From Bacillota bacterium (GTDB lineage: Bacteria > Bacillota > Clostridia > Peptostreptococcales > Anaerovoracaceae): DNA of 64,000 bases. A program made the translations under genes and the position numbers. This document shows positions 1 to 7,573 of this stretch, one piece after another. The DNA is taken from positions 28,398 to 92,397 of the forward strand of contig JAFPXY010000014.1 of NCBI GenBank assembly GCA_017394515.1, in the 5' to 3' direction. Each line of letters begins with the position of its first letter. The stretch's first letter is position 1. Under the pieces are notes generated by a model. It saw only the letters and a program-made list of their open reading frames with translations. It was not told the origin of the DNA and did no database searches.

Positions 1-1034
1 TCGGTATCCTTGTCCCTGAGCATACCGGTTATCATGAGAAGATCCTTGCCCATTAAGAGCTTTTCATAACCTTCTCTTAAGGTTCTGGCGCCATCAGCGT
101 TATGAGCGCCGTCTATGATGATCAAAGGATCGAAGCACATTACTTCGAAACGTCCGATCTGTTTGGCTTTTTTGAGTCCCTGGTAGATGGCGTCTATGCT
201 GATCTCGATCTCACAGTCATCCTGCAGAGCCTCAATAGTCTTGAGAGCGCAGATGGCATTCTCCACCTGATGCTCGCCCAGCATGGATATCTCCAGGCCC
301 AGATATCTGGCGCCTAAAGTCACGTCGAAGACCGTGCCTGTAAGGCTCTCATCGACGATCTCAGCCTCTATATCGCAGGTTTCATATAACTCACAGTCCA
401 GATCATAAGCGCGGTCTCTGAAGACTTCAAGAGCTTCAGGAGCCCTAGCGGAAGTTATTACCGGACGGCCTTTCTTGATGATGCCGGCCTTGTTTTCAGC
501 GATCTCTTCAAGCGTATTGCCCAGTCTGTCCGTATGGTCGAAGGAAATGGATGTGATGACCGATACCAGGGATTCCTTGATAATATTGGTAGAATCACCT
601 ATGCCGCCTAGACCGACTTCCAAAACCACATAATCCGCAGCTTTTTCCTTAAAATACAGGAAAGCCACAGCGGTGATAACTTCGAATTCCGTAGGAGAAT
701 CCTCTCCCCTGTCCGTGATCACCTTTACCTTTTCAAGTACTCTATTGGTATATTCTTCCAGGTCCTCATCGGATATGAACTGATGATCAAGTTCGATCCT
801 TTCATTGAAGACCTCAAGGAAAGGAGAAGTATAAAGTCCGGTCCTGTAACCCTGTGCCTGAAGGATCTCATAGATGTATTTGCAGACAGAACCCTTACCG
901 TTGGTCCCGGCCACATGGATACACTTAAGGTCATCCTGAGGATCCCCCAGCTCATGCATGAGAGCCGTCATCCTCTCCAAACCCAAGATACTGCCAAACT
1001 TTTCAAACTCATGAATCTTATCAACCGCACCCAT
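1..1034 (-). CDS. folC: Folylpolyglutamate / dihydrofolate synthase, 3' part cut by window edge
   Basis: ATP-dependent ligase that adds glutamate to folates (and glutamate to dihydropteroate in bifunctional forms), in the cytoplasm. The reading frame starts at an ATG preceded by AAGAGG and stays open to base 1, so the C-terminus is missing. The Mur-ligase-type P-loop GTNGKGS lies at about residues 43-49, followed by the FolC signature with SPFLEVFNERIE and a conserved DHTDRLG segment. The gene follows valS on the same strand, as in many Clostridia, but a strong hairpin separates them. The family assignment is secure. Whether it is mono- or bifunctional cannot be told from this fragment. Confidence 0.93.
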   Translation of the reverse strand, partial: MGAVDKIHEFEKFGSILGLERMTALMHELGDPQDDLKCIHVAGTNGKGSVCKYIYEILQAQGYRTGLYTSPFLEVFNERIELDHQFISDEDLEEYTNRVLEKVKVITDRGEDSPTEFEVITAVAFLYFKEKAADYVVLEVGLGGIGDSTNIIKESLVSVITSISFDHTDRLGNTLEEIAENKAGIIKKGRPVITSARAPEALEVFRDRAYDLDCELYETCDIEAEIVDESLTGTVFDVTLGARYLGLEISMLGEHQVENAICALKTIEALQDDCEIEISIDAIYQGLKKAKQIGRFEVMCFDPLIIIDGAHNADGARTLREGYEKLLMGKDLLMITGMLRDKDT

Positions 1035-1080
1035 AAAAACCTCTTACAAACTTATTAAGTATGAAACCTCACACCCACAC

Positions 1081-1125
1081 AAAAAAGATGCGCCAAGGGA
1101 GTGATGTATGCATCGCTCCCTTGGC
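1081..1125 (-). terminator. Intrinsic terminator between valS and folC
   Basis: Fifteen-base inverted repeat (GCCAAGGGAGTGATG and a one-mismatch complement) with a 4-base loop. Read on the minus strand it is followed by a short gap and a T-run. It lies just after the valS stop and before the folC start. Confidence 0.8.
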
Positions 1126-1132
1126 TTATTGA

Positions 1133-3856
1133 TTATTTGATCTTTGCACTTACGCTTTCCAGCTGCTTCGTCACCTTATCAAGCATCTCTTCATACTTGA
1201 CAAGTTTATCTCTCTCAGACTGAATCTTAGCCTCAGGCGCCTTGGAAACGAAGCCGGGATTGTTCAGCATTCCTGTGGAACGCTTTACCTCACCCTCGAG
1301 TCTCTTCTTTTCCTTGGTGAGTCTCTCGAACTCTTCCTTGTAATCTACAAGCTCATCGAGAGGAACGTAGATCTCAGCACCGTCGATAACAGCAGATACA
1401 GCATCAGCTGGAATATCAGCCTTGCTGTCCGTATAGGTCAGCTCGGAGATATTTCCAAGGCTTACGAGATAAGGCTCGCCTGCCTTGATATACTTAGCTC
1501 TGTCACCTTCGGAAAGAACTGTGACCTTGATCTTTTTGGAAGGTACTACGCCCTTTTCAGCCTTGATGTTTCTGATGGCCTTGATGGCATCCATGGCCAT
1601 CTCAAGAGTCTTAACTGCTTCAGGATAGATGTAGCTTAAGCTTGTCTCAGGCCATGCAGCACCGATCAGGAACTTAGGCTCGTCATCTCCGTGAGGAAGG
1701 AAGCCCCAGATCTCTTCTGTGATGAAAGGCATGAAGGGATGGAGCAGCTTCAGCATGTTCTTAAGGCACATGATGAGGGTAAATCTCACTACCTTCTTGT
1801 CCTCTTCGTCATCGGACCAGAGTCTGGCCTTAACCAGCTCGATATACCAGTCGCAGTATTCATTCCAGATAAGGTCATATACTCTCTGTCCTGCAAGGGC
1901 CAGATCATATCTGTCCATGGCGTTATTGACATACTCGATGGCGTCGTTGATCTTATTGAGCATCCACTTATCCTCGTTCTTAAGAGGAATGTTGGAGAAA
2001 TCTGTAGTATTAGCGCAAACCTTGCCGCAGCAATCGGAACAGCACTTAGCCATTTCTTTGAAGTTTCCGTCTTCGTCCTGAATGTTCATGATAACGAATC
2101 TGGAAGCATTCCAAAGCTTGTTGGCGAAGTTTCTGGCGGACTCGATCTTTTCAGTCTGGAATCTCATATCGTTTCCGGGGCTGATACCTGTGGAAAGCAT
2201 GAATCTCAGAGCGTCAGCACCGTACTTATCGATCATTTCCAGAGGATCGATGCCGTTACCCAGGGATTTACTCATTTTGCGTCCCTGAGCGTCCCTTACG
2301 AGACCGTGGATGTAGATGTCATAGAAAGGCACCTCACCCATGTATTCAAGTCCGGAGAACATCATTCTTACTACCCAGAAGAAGATGATGTCATAGCCGG
2401 TGATCATGGTCGTCGTAGGATAGAAATATTCAAGATCAGGTGTCTTTTCAGGCCAGCCGAATACTGAGAAAGGCCAAAGCGCTGATGAGAACCAGGTATC
2501 AAGAACGTCTTCATCCTGGCGGATATGTGTGCTTCCGCACTTAGGACATACCTTTACGTCCTCGCGGGAAACTATGAGTTCGCCGCAGTCATCGCAGTAA
2601 TATGCGGGGATCCTGTGGCCCCACCAAAGCTGACGGGAGATGCACCAGTCCTTGATGCCCTCGAGCCAGTGATAATATGTCTTGTCGAATCTCTCAGGAA
2701 TGAATCTGGAGGTTCCGTTCTTAACTGCTTCGATGGCGGGTTTAGCCAGTTCTTCCATGGCTACGAACCACTGATCTGAAAGCATGGGCTCGATAGCTGA
2801 GTGGCATCTGTAGCACTCGCCTTCGGGAATGACCATCTTCTCGATCTTTACGAGATAACCGGCGTCTTCAAGATCCTTTACCCATGCCTTACGGCATTCG
2901 TAACGATCCATACCCTCGTACTTACCAGCCAGGGAGTTCATGGTAGCGTCTTCATTGATGCAGCTTACGCAGGGAAGATCGTGTCTCTGTCCTACTTCAA
3001 AGTCGTTGAAGTCATGAGCAGGTGTGATCTTAACCGCGCCGGTACCCTTTTCAGGATCCGGGTAAGGGTCAGCGATGATAGGAATGGCTTTATTTACGAG
3101 AGGAAGATATACTTCCTTGCCTACGATATCCTTATATCTGGGGTCGTCTCCCTGAACAGCGATGGCTTCATCGCTGAACATGGTTTCAGGACGGGATGTG
3201 GCGATGATGATGCCATCAAAGGATCCGTCAACTGAAGGATATTTGAAATACCAGTAGTTGCCGTCCTTATCGTTATGCTCTACTTCAGCATCGGATAAGG
3301 AAGTTCCGCATACAGGACACCAGTTGATGAGACGGTTTCCTCTGTAGATCAGCCCTTTTTCATATAATCTTACGAAAGCTTCCTTAACAGCGTTGTTGCA
3401 GCCCTCGTCCATGGTAAATCTCTCTCTGGACCAGTCGCAGGAATCTCCCAGCTTGCGGCACTGTTTGGTGATTCGTCCGCCGTATTCCCTCTTCCATGCC
3501 CAGGCACGATTAAGGAATTCCTCACGTCCCAGATCTTCCTTCTCCAGACCTTCTTCTTCGCGGATCTTCTGGACGACCTTTACTTCGGTCGCGATGGATG
3601 CGTGGTCGGAACCGGGTACCCAGAGGGCCTCGTATCCCTGCATCCTCTTATATCTGGTGAGTCCGTCCTGGAGAGTATGGTCCAGGGCATGACCCATGTG
3701 AAGCTGTCCGGTGATGTTGGGAGGAGGCATTACGATGGTAAAAGGCTTCTTGTCGGGGTTGATCTCCGCTCTGAAACAGCCCTCCTCTTCCCAGGTCTGA
3801 TAGATACGATCCTCAAAATCCTTGGGATCGTAAGTTTTTGCTAAATTCTTCTGCAT
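1133..3856 (-). CDS. valS: Valyl-tRNA synthetase
   Basis: Class I aminoacyl-tRNA synthetase that charges tRNA-Val in the cytoplasm. The 907-residue length is normal. The HIGH motif appears as HMGH at residues 53-56 and the KMSKS loop as KMSKS at 527-531. The editing domain lies between them, with two CxxC pairs, and a coiled-coil arm closes the C-terminus. The start ATG has AAAGGAG 7 bases upstream. The gene follows mntP by 13 bases, so the two are probably co-transcribed. Only about 13 bases separate them, so there is no room for the T-box leader often found before clostridial valS. Confidence 0.98.
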   Translation of the reverse strand: MQKNLAKTYDPKDFEDRIYQTWEEEGCFRAEINPDKKPFTIVMPPPNITGQLHMGHALDHTLQDGLTRYKRMQGYEALWVPGSDHASIATEVKVVQKIREEEGLEKEDLGREEFLNRAWAWKREYGGRITKQCRKLGDSCDWSRERFTMDEGCNNAVKEAFVRLYEKGLIYRGNRLINWCPVCGTSLSDAEVEHNDKDGNYWYFKYPSVDGSFDGIIIATSRPETMFSDEAIAVQGDDPRYKDIVGKEVYLPLVNKAIPIIADPYPDPEKGTGAVKITPAHDFNDFEVGQRHDLPCVSCINEDATMNSLAGKYEGMDRYECRKAWVKDLEDAGYLVKIEKMVIPEGECYRCHSAIEPMLSDQWFVAMEELAKPAIEAVKNGTSRFIPERFDKTYYHWLEGIKDWCISRQLWWGHRIPAYYCDDCGELIVSREDVKVCPKCGSTHIRQDEDVLDTWFSSALWPFSVFGWPEKTPDLEYFYPTTTMITGYDIIFFWVVRMMFSGLEYMGEVPFYDIYIHGLVRDAQGRKMSKSLGNGIDPLEMIDKYGADALRFMLSTGISPGNDMRFQTEKIESARNFANKLWNASRFVIMNIQDEDGNFKEMAKCCSDCCGKVCANTTDFSNIPLKNEDKWMLNKINDAIEYVNNAMDRYDLALAGQRVYDLIWNEYCDWYIELVKARLWSDDEEDKKVVRFTLIMCLKNMLKLLHPFMPFITEEIWGFLPHGDDEPKFLIGAAWPETSLSYIYPEAVKTLEMAMDAIKAIRNIKAEKGVVPSKKIKVTVLSEGDRAKYIKAGEPYLVSLGNISELTYTDSKADIPADAVSAVIDGAEIYVPLDELVDYKEEFERLTKEKKRLEGEVKRSTGMLNNPGFVSKAPEAKIQSERDKLVKYEEMLDKVTKQLESVSAKIK

Positions 3857-3869
3857 GATAAAAGCTCCT

Positions 3870-4451
3870 TTATATTATAACGCCATCAATGAAGACTTTG
3901 ATGCCTATGATTATCAAAATTATACCGCCTATGGTGGTCTCTCTTACGCCTGTCTTTCCCTTCAGGATGTGTCCTGTATGAAGTGCCACCCAGCAAAGAA
4001 TGAAAGTCGCGATTCCTATGATCAGGCCCGATGTCAGAGCCATTCCCGTGGTATGCTTGGAAATGGTGAAGCCTACGGACAGTGCGTCGATGGAAGTAGC
4101 TATACCCTGAACTATCAGTTCCTTGGTTCCGATGGGTTTATAGGAACTGACTGTGTCTCCTTCGTTACCTTCCTTTATCATCTTGATTCCGAGATACAGT
4201 AAGAGGATCAGGGAGATCCAGGGAGTGAACTTCATGAGAACATTTATGAGGCTCACCAGCTCATGTACGAAGAACCAGCCGATGACCGGCATGATGAACT
4301 GGAAGAATCCGAAAGTCCCTGCTATGGCCACTTTGCGTCCCTGAGACATCTGTGGTTCCCTCAGGCTGTCCGCGATGGATACGCTGAAAGCGTCCATGGC
4401 CAGCCCCACTCCCAAGGCTAAACTTGTCACAAAAAATGAGAGTCCATACAT
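3870..4451 (-). CDS. mntP: Manganese efflux pump MntP
   Basis: Small integral membrane exporter of Mn2+ (DUF204/MntP family), six predicted membrane segments formed by two repeated halves. The conserved acidic residues sit in the two repeat motifs, AMDAFSVS near the N-terminus and SIDALSVG in the second half. I place the start at ATG 4451, where the protein begins MYGLSFF as in the family. An upstream in-frame ATG at 4484 would add 11 poorly conserved residues and overlaps the promoter. No ribosome site precedes ATG 4451. See the promoter entry: the transcript may be nearly leaderless. No yybP-ykoY manganese riboswitch fits in the roughly 130-base gap. Confidence 0.9.
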   Translation of the reverse strand: MYGLSFFVTSLALGVGLAMDAFSVSIADSLREPQMSQGRKVAIAGTFGFFQFIMPVIGWFFVHELVSLINVLMKFTPWISLILLLYLGIKMIKEGNEGDTVSSYKPIGTKELIVQGIATSIDALSVGFTISKHTTGMALTSGLIIGIATFILCWVALHTGHILKGKTGVRETTIGGIILIIIGIKVFIDGVII

Positions 4452-4460
4452 AACTAATAA

Positions 4461-4489
4461 ATTATAACAAATTTCTTTCGTCATGTTAA
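4461..4489 (-). promoter_or_regulatory. Promoter of mntP (-valS)
   Basis: TTAACA (-35), 17-base spacer, TATAAT (-10) on the minus strand. The predicted start of transcription is about 3-5 bases before ATG 4451, which implies a leaderless or nearly leaderless mntP mRNA. Confidence 0.7.
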
Positions 4490-4512
4490 GGGGCTTTTTA
4501 GGAAAAAATTGC

Positions 4513-4541
4513 TTTAAAATGTTTTGCGCATGTGATAAAAT
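4513..4541 (+). promoter_or_regulatory. Promoter of the DUF5714 gene
   Basis: TTTAAA, 17-base spacer and an extended -10 (TG-A-TAAAAT) ending at 4541. The predicted start falls in the palindrome at 4546-4560. Confidence 0.55.
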
Positions 4542-4545
4542 TTAT

Positions 4546-4560
4546 TTAGACTAAGTCTAA
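4546..4560. promoter_or_regulatory. Perfect 15-base palindrome, candidate operator
   Basis: TTAGACT-A-AGTCTAA, 7-base arms around one base. It overlaps the predicted transcription start of the DUF5714 gene and lies between that gene and the divergent mntP. The form resembles DtxR/MntR-type metal-regulator sites, but that is only a resemblance. The regulator is not in the window. Confidence 0.6.
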
Positions 4561-4582
4561 CCGACATAAAACAGGAGGAATC

Positions 4583-5476
4583 ATGGCTTTTGAATTGAAT
4601 CAGGAAGTATTTAACAGACTTAAAGATACATGTATAGAGGCTCTTATGATTCGTTCAGTTTCCAGAGCTGATGAAATGATAAATCTTCTCATGGACACCG
4701 AAGGCGTCATCATCCACTGCCCTTACCATCACTTTATCGTGCCCGCCACCCTGCTGACCATGGCAGCCCTTGAAAAGTACAAAAAAGAGGAAGAGCTCCG
4801 TGACTGGCTGGAAGTCGCTGAGCAGCGCGCCAAGGCTGTGCCCGGCGGAGTCTGCGGCAATATGGGTAACTGCGGTTCATCGGTAGGCGCCGGCATATTC
4901 ATGTCCGTTTACACCAACGCCTCTCCCCTTTCCACTGAAAATTGGAAGATGGCCAACGAACTCACCGGCAACTGCCTGATCAGGATAGCATCCTACGGCG
5001 GACCTCGCTGCTGTAAGCGCACCTGCTATCTCGCCCTTATGGAAGCCATTCCAAGAATCAACAGAGAGCTTGGTCTTAACCTCAAGTTCGACACTTCCGT
5101 TATCTGTAAGTATTCCAAAGAAAATAAGGAATGCCTTCACGCTGTCTGCCCCTTCCATGAGACAAATCCCAGAAATTCAGCTGAGGGCTACAAGGTAATC
5201 GTGCCCGAGGAGATCCTGCCTGCCAAGGTTCCTAACATAAACTGTGACTGCAGGTTCGAGCCCATCGTAATAAACAACGCTGACTGCTACATCCACTGGA
5301 CCAAGAATTCCTACGAATTCGTTAAGAAGGACGAGCCCATCTGCGAAGCCGAAGTGGATAAAAAACTCATAGAATTCACCGCTCCCGTGGACGGTTATCT
5401 TACACATCAGATCGAGGATGGAGATCACTTCAGAGCTGGCACCGTCATCGGCATTATAAGGAGCAAAAAATTATAA
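4583..5476 (+). CDS. DUF5714-type cysteine-rich protein with C-terminal biotinyl/lipoyl-like domain
   Basis: Function unknown. The start has AGGAGG 6 bases upstream. The N-terminal 200 residues match the DUF5714 pattern: HCPYHH at 46-50, a glycine/cysteine stretch GGVCGNMGNCGSS at 88-100, and GGPRCCKRTC at 139-148. These are clustered cysteines likely to hold a metal or thiol chemistry. Residues 252-293 look like a biotinyl/lipoyl carrier domain: TAPVDG at 266-271, followed by EDGDHFRAGTVIG. Lys260 sits 7 residues before the Ala of APVDG, where the modified lysine of carriers usually lies. An intrinsic terminator separates it from the hydrogenase 125 bases downstream. I infer an anaerobic redox or C1/thiol role, with low certainty. 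Confidence 0.75.
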   Translation: MAFELNQEVFNRLKDTCIEALMIRSVSRADEMINLLMDTEGVIIHCPYHHFIVPATLLTMAALEKYKKEEELRDWLEVAEQRAKAVPGGVCGNMGNCGSSVGAGIFMSVYTNASPLSTENWKMANELTGNCLIRIASYGGPRCCKRTCYLALMEAIPRINRELGLNLKFDTSVICKYSKENKECLHAVCPFHETNPRNSAEGYKVIVPEEILPAKVPNINCDCRFEPIVINNADCYIHWTKNSYEFVKKDEPICEAEVDKKLIEFTAPVDGYLTHQIEDGDHFRAGTVIGIIRSKKL

Positions 5477-5490
5477 TCTCAGCACTTCAA

Positions 5491-5517
5491 GATCCGCGAA
5501 GATCGCGGATCTTTTTA
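5491..5517 (+). terminator. Intrinsic terminator of the DUF5714 gene
   Basis: GATCCGCGA / TCGCGGATC stem with a 3-base loop followed by TTTTT. Confidence 0.85.
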
Positions 5518-5529
5518 TATGTCAGGCTC

Positions 5530-5558
5530 TTGATTTTTTGCGGTTCAAATGTTAAAAT
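5530..5558 (+). promoter_or_regulatory. Promoter of the [FeFe] hydrogenase gene
   Basis: TTGATT, 17-base spacer, TAAAAT, giving a leader of about 35 bases before ATG 5601. Confidence 0.7.
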
Positions 5559-5600
5559 TTGCTTCGTGCTTTTTGCAAATTCATCATAAGGAGTACATTA

Positions 5601-7007
5601 ATGGAACAGAAAATTTTTGAGAACAGAGTTGAAGTCATAAGATATCAGGTCTTAAGGGAAATGGCCCGCCATGCTTGGGAGGGTCACGACGCCTTTACGG
5701 CCTTTAATGAAATAGCAAACGTAGTGGCTAAGAGAGGCGAACCTCCCATGAGCTGCTGCATCTATAAGGACAGAGCCATCATCGCTGAACGCATGAGAAT
5801 AGGTCTCGGCGAATTTCACGGATCTAAGGATACGGTCCAGGTGGTATCCATCGCCTGCGATGAATGTCCCAAGTCCGGTCACATGGTCACCGATATCTGC
5901 AGAGGCTGCGTAGCTCATAACTGCAGAGAAGTCTGCCCCAGAAAGGCTATCGTCATCGACGGACGCGGCTATGCCCACATCGACAAGGACCGCTGCGTGG
6001 AATGCGGCCGCTGTGCCACCGCCTGTAAATATAACGCCATCATCAACATGCACCGCCCCTGCGAGAGAGTTTGTCCCACCGGAGCAATCAGCATGGATGA
6101 AGACGGTTCAGCCTGCATCGATCAGGAGAAATGCATCGTCTGCGGTGCCTGCGTTTATGAGTGCCCCTTCGGTGCGGTAAACGATATTTCAGGCATCATA
6201 AGAGTTGTAGACGCCATCAAGGATAAGAAGGAAGACCAGAAGATCTTCGCCGTAGTCGCACCTGCTGTAGCAGTCCAGTTCCCTGGCACCACCGTAGGCC
6301 AGGTCTTCAGCGCCATCAAGGCTCTGGGCTTTGACGGAGTCTATGAAGTCGCCATGGGAGCTGACGAGACCGCTCTTACGGAGGCAGCTGAACTCAAAGA
6401 GAAAGGTTTCCTGACCTCATCCTGCTGCCCGGCCTTCGTAGAATATGTGAATGTGGAATTCCCCGAACTCAACGACCACGTGTCCTCCACCCTTTCACCC
6501 ATGGCACTTACAGGACGCGCCATCAAGAAGAAATATCCTGATTCAAAGATATATTTCATCGGCCCCTGCATCGCAAAAAAATACGAGTGCAAGACCGATC
6601 GTGCTGAGCCCTATATCGATAGAGTCCTGACCTTCCTCGAACTCATGGCTCTTCTTGACAGCCGCGATATCGACATAGCTTCCATGCCGGAAATGGAGCT
6701 TCAGGACGCCTCCGCCTACGGCAGAGGTTTCGCCAAGTCCGGCGGAGTCACACGCGCCATAGAAGAAGCCATCAAGGAACTCGATATGGAAGACTTTGAG
6801 TTCAAACCGGTCATCTGTAACGGCGTTAATGAATGCCGTACCGCCCTCCTTAGAGCTAAGGCCGGCAAACTCAACGGCAACTTTATCGAAGGCATGATCT
6901 GTGAAGGCGGCTGCATCAAGGGTAACGGCACTCTGGTCAACAAAAAGAACACCGACCTTCACATCGACGACTACTGCTCTTCAGCTATCAAACAAACCCT
7001 TAAATAA
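5601..7007 (+). CDS. Monomeric [FeFe] hydrogenase, group B type
   Basis: Iron hydrogenase of 468 residues, cytoplasmic, expected to interconvert protons and H2 with ferredoxin. I use ATG 5601, which has AAGGAG 7 bases upstream, instead of the longer frame from 5559. Two 4Fe-4S ferredoxin motifs lie at about 132-143 (CVECGRCATAC) and 178-189 (CIVCGACVYEC), with extra cysteines at 86-115. The three H-cluster signatures are TSSCCPAF (272-279), GPCIAKK (321-327) and EGMICEGGCIKGNG (430-443). These variants, instead of TSCCPGW, MPC and MACPGGC, match the poorly studied group B1/B3. Its physiological role is not settled. It is transcribed alone and converges on the array region. Confidence 0.93.
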   Translation: MEQKIFENRVEVIRYQVLREMARHAWEGHDAFTAFNEIANVVAKRGEPPMSCCIYKDRAIIAERMRIGLGEFHGSKDTVQVVSIACDECPKSGHMVTDICRGCVAHNCREVCPRKAIVIDGRGYAHIDKDRCVECGRCATACKYNAIINMHRPCERVCPTGAISMDEDGSACIDQEKCIVCGACVYECPFGAVNDISGIIRVVDAIKDKKEDQKIFAVVAPAVAVQFPGTTVGQVFSAIKALGFDGVYEVAMGADETALTEAAELKEKGFLTSSCCPAFVEYVNVEFPELNDHVSSTLSPMALTGRAIKKKYPDSKIYFIGPCIAKKYECKTDRAEPYIDRVLTFLELMALLDSRDIDIASMPEMELQDASAYGRGFAKSGGVTRAIEEAIKELDMEDFEFKPVICNGVNECRTALLRAKAGKLNGNFIEGMICEGGCIKGNGTLVNKKNTDLHIDDYCSSAIKQTLK

Positions 7008-7010
7008 ACC

Positions 7011-7042
7011 AAAGGGGCCGTCTCATTGATAGCCCCCTTTTT
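7011..7042 (+). terminator. Intrinsic terminator of the hydrogenase gene
   Basis: AAAGGGG...CCCCCTTTTTT hairpin just after the stop. Its loop half resembles the GGGGCTGTCTCA hairpins at 7541 and 49964. Confidence 0.75.
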
Positions 7043-7074
7043 TGATGTATCGGTCAAGAGGTGTCGCAGCAGAA

Positions 7075-7162
7075 TAGGATAAAAACTCTGTTATAGCCAG
7101 TTTTATCCTACATGGCTGAAAGGCCATAGGATAAAAATGGCATTTGGACTATATTTATCCTA
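7075..7162. repeat. Phased inverted-decamer block A-I (TAGGATAAAA)
   Basis: Four arms start at 7075, 7101, 7127 and 7153, exactly 26 bases apart: TAGGATAAAA, TTTTATCCTA, TAGGATAAAA, ATTTATCCTA. The 16-base spacers differ from each other. Total length is 88 bases. The sequences between pairs and after the last arm also form short hairpins (ATGGC/GCCAT and ATGTC/GACAT). Confidence 0.9.
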
Positions 7163-7338
7163 CATGTCTTTTGGACATATGCTGTAGGGAGGCGATATTG
7201 TAAGGCAAGGTATTGAAATTTGGACAAAAATTGCTGGGTTAGCAGGTGCTAACAGCTATTTTTTGAACGAATTTATGCTTAAACTGTCTTTTGGAGGATG
7301 ATCTCAGGAAGTGACAGACGATCTTCTAAAAAACAAGA

Positions 7339-7426
7339 TAGGATAAAAATAGCCAAAACAGGATTTGTATCCTAGTGGGATTTTTTGTGGTAGGATAAAA
7401 ATGCTTAAATGAAGAGTTTTATCCTA
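7339..7426. repeat. Phased inverted-decamer block A-II (TAGGATAAAA)
   Basis: Arms at 7339, 7365, 7391 and 7417, again every 26 bases: TAGGATAAAA, TTGTATCCTA, TAGGATAAAA, TTTTATCCTA, with unrelated 16-base spacers. Same 88-base architecture as block A-I. Confidence 0.9.
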
Positions 7427-7429
7427 GGT

Positions 7430-7517
7430 ACGGCCTAAAAGGACAATAAATCGTAAGTAGGCCGTGCGAGTTTTTTGCATGACGGCCTAAACCTCAAGAA
7501 TCACAAGATTAGGCCGT
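7430..7517. repeat. Phased inverted-decamer block B (ACGGCCTAAA)
   Basis: Arms at 7430, 7456, 7482 and 7508 (26-base pitch): ACGGCCTAAA, AGTAGGCCGT, ACGGCCTAAA, ATTAGGCCGT. It begins only 3 bases after block A-II. The three right-hand arms and everything up to the terminator at 7573 are near-identical, in reverse complement, to the block at 50020-50107 and its flank. Confidence 0.9.
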
Positions 7518-7540
7518 ATCACCATACTTATTACCAAATT

Positions 7541-7573
7541 AAAGGAGCCATCTCATTGTGAGACAGCCCCTTG
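7541..7573 (-). terminator. Terminator of the flavin reductase gene (repeat-type hairpin)
   Basis: AAGGGGCTGTCTCA-CAA-TGAGATGGCTCCTT on the minus strand. The same hairpin, better paired, ends thiT at 49964-49996. Confidence 0.75.

Noticed and set aside
1691..2467. Long plus-strand frame inside valS
   Set aside because: It is a shadow in another frame of a clearly recognised gene, with no RBS or family match.
3857..3869. T-box leader before valS
   Set aside because: Only 13 bases separate valS from mntP, and no T-box sequence is seen upstream of mntP either.
4485..4582. yybP-ykoY manganese riboswitch before mntP
   Set aside because: The space is about 130 bases at most and contains two divergent promoters; no conserved riboswitch parts are visible on the minus strand.
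7075..7517. CRISPR array
   Set aside because: The repeated units are only 10 bases, alternate in orientation, have 16-base spacers and no cas genes are in the window.
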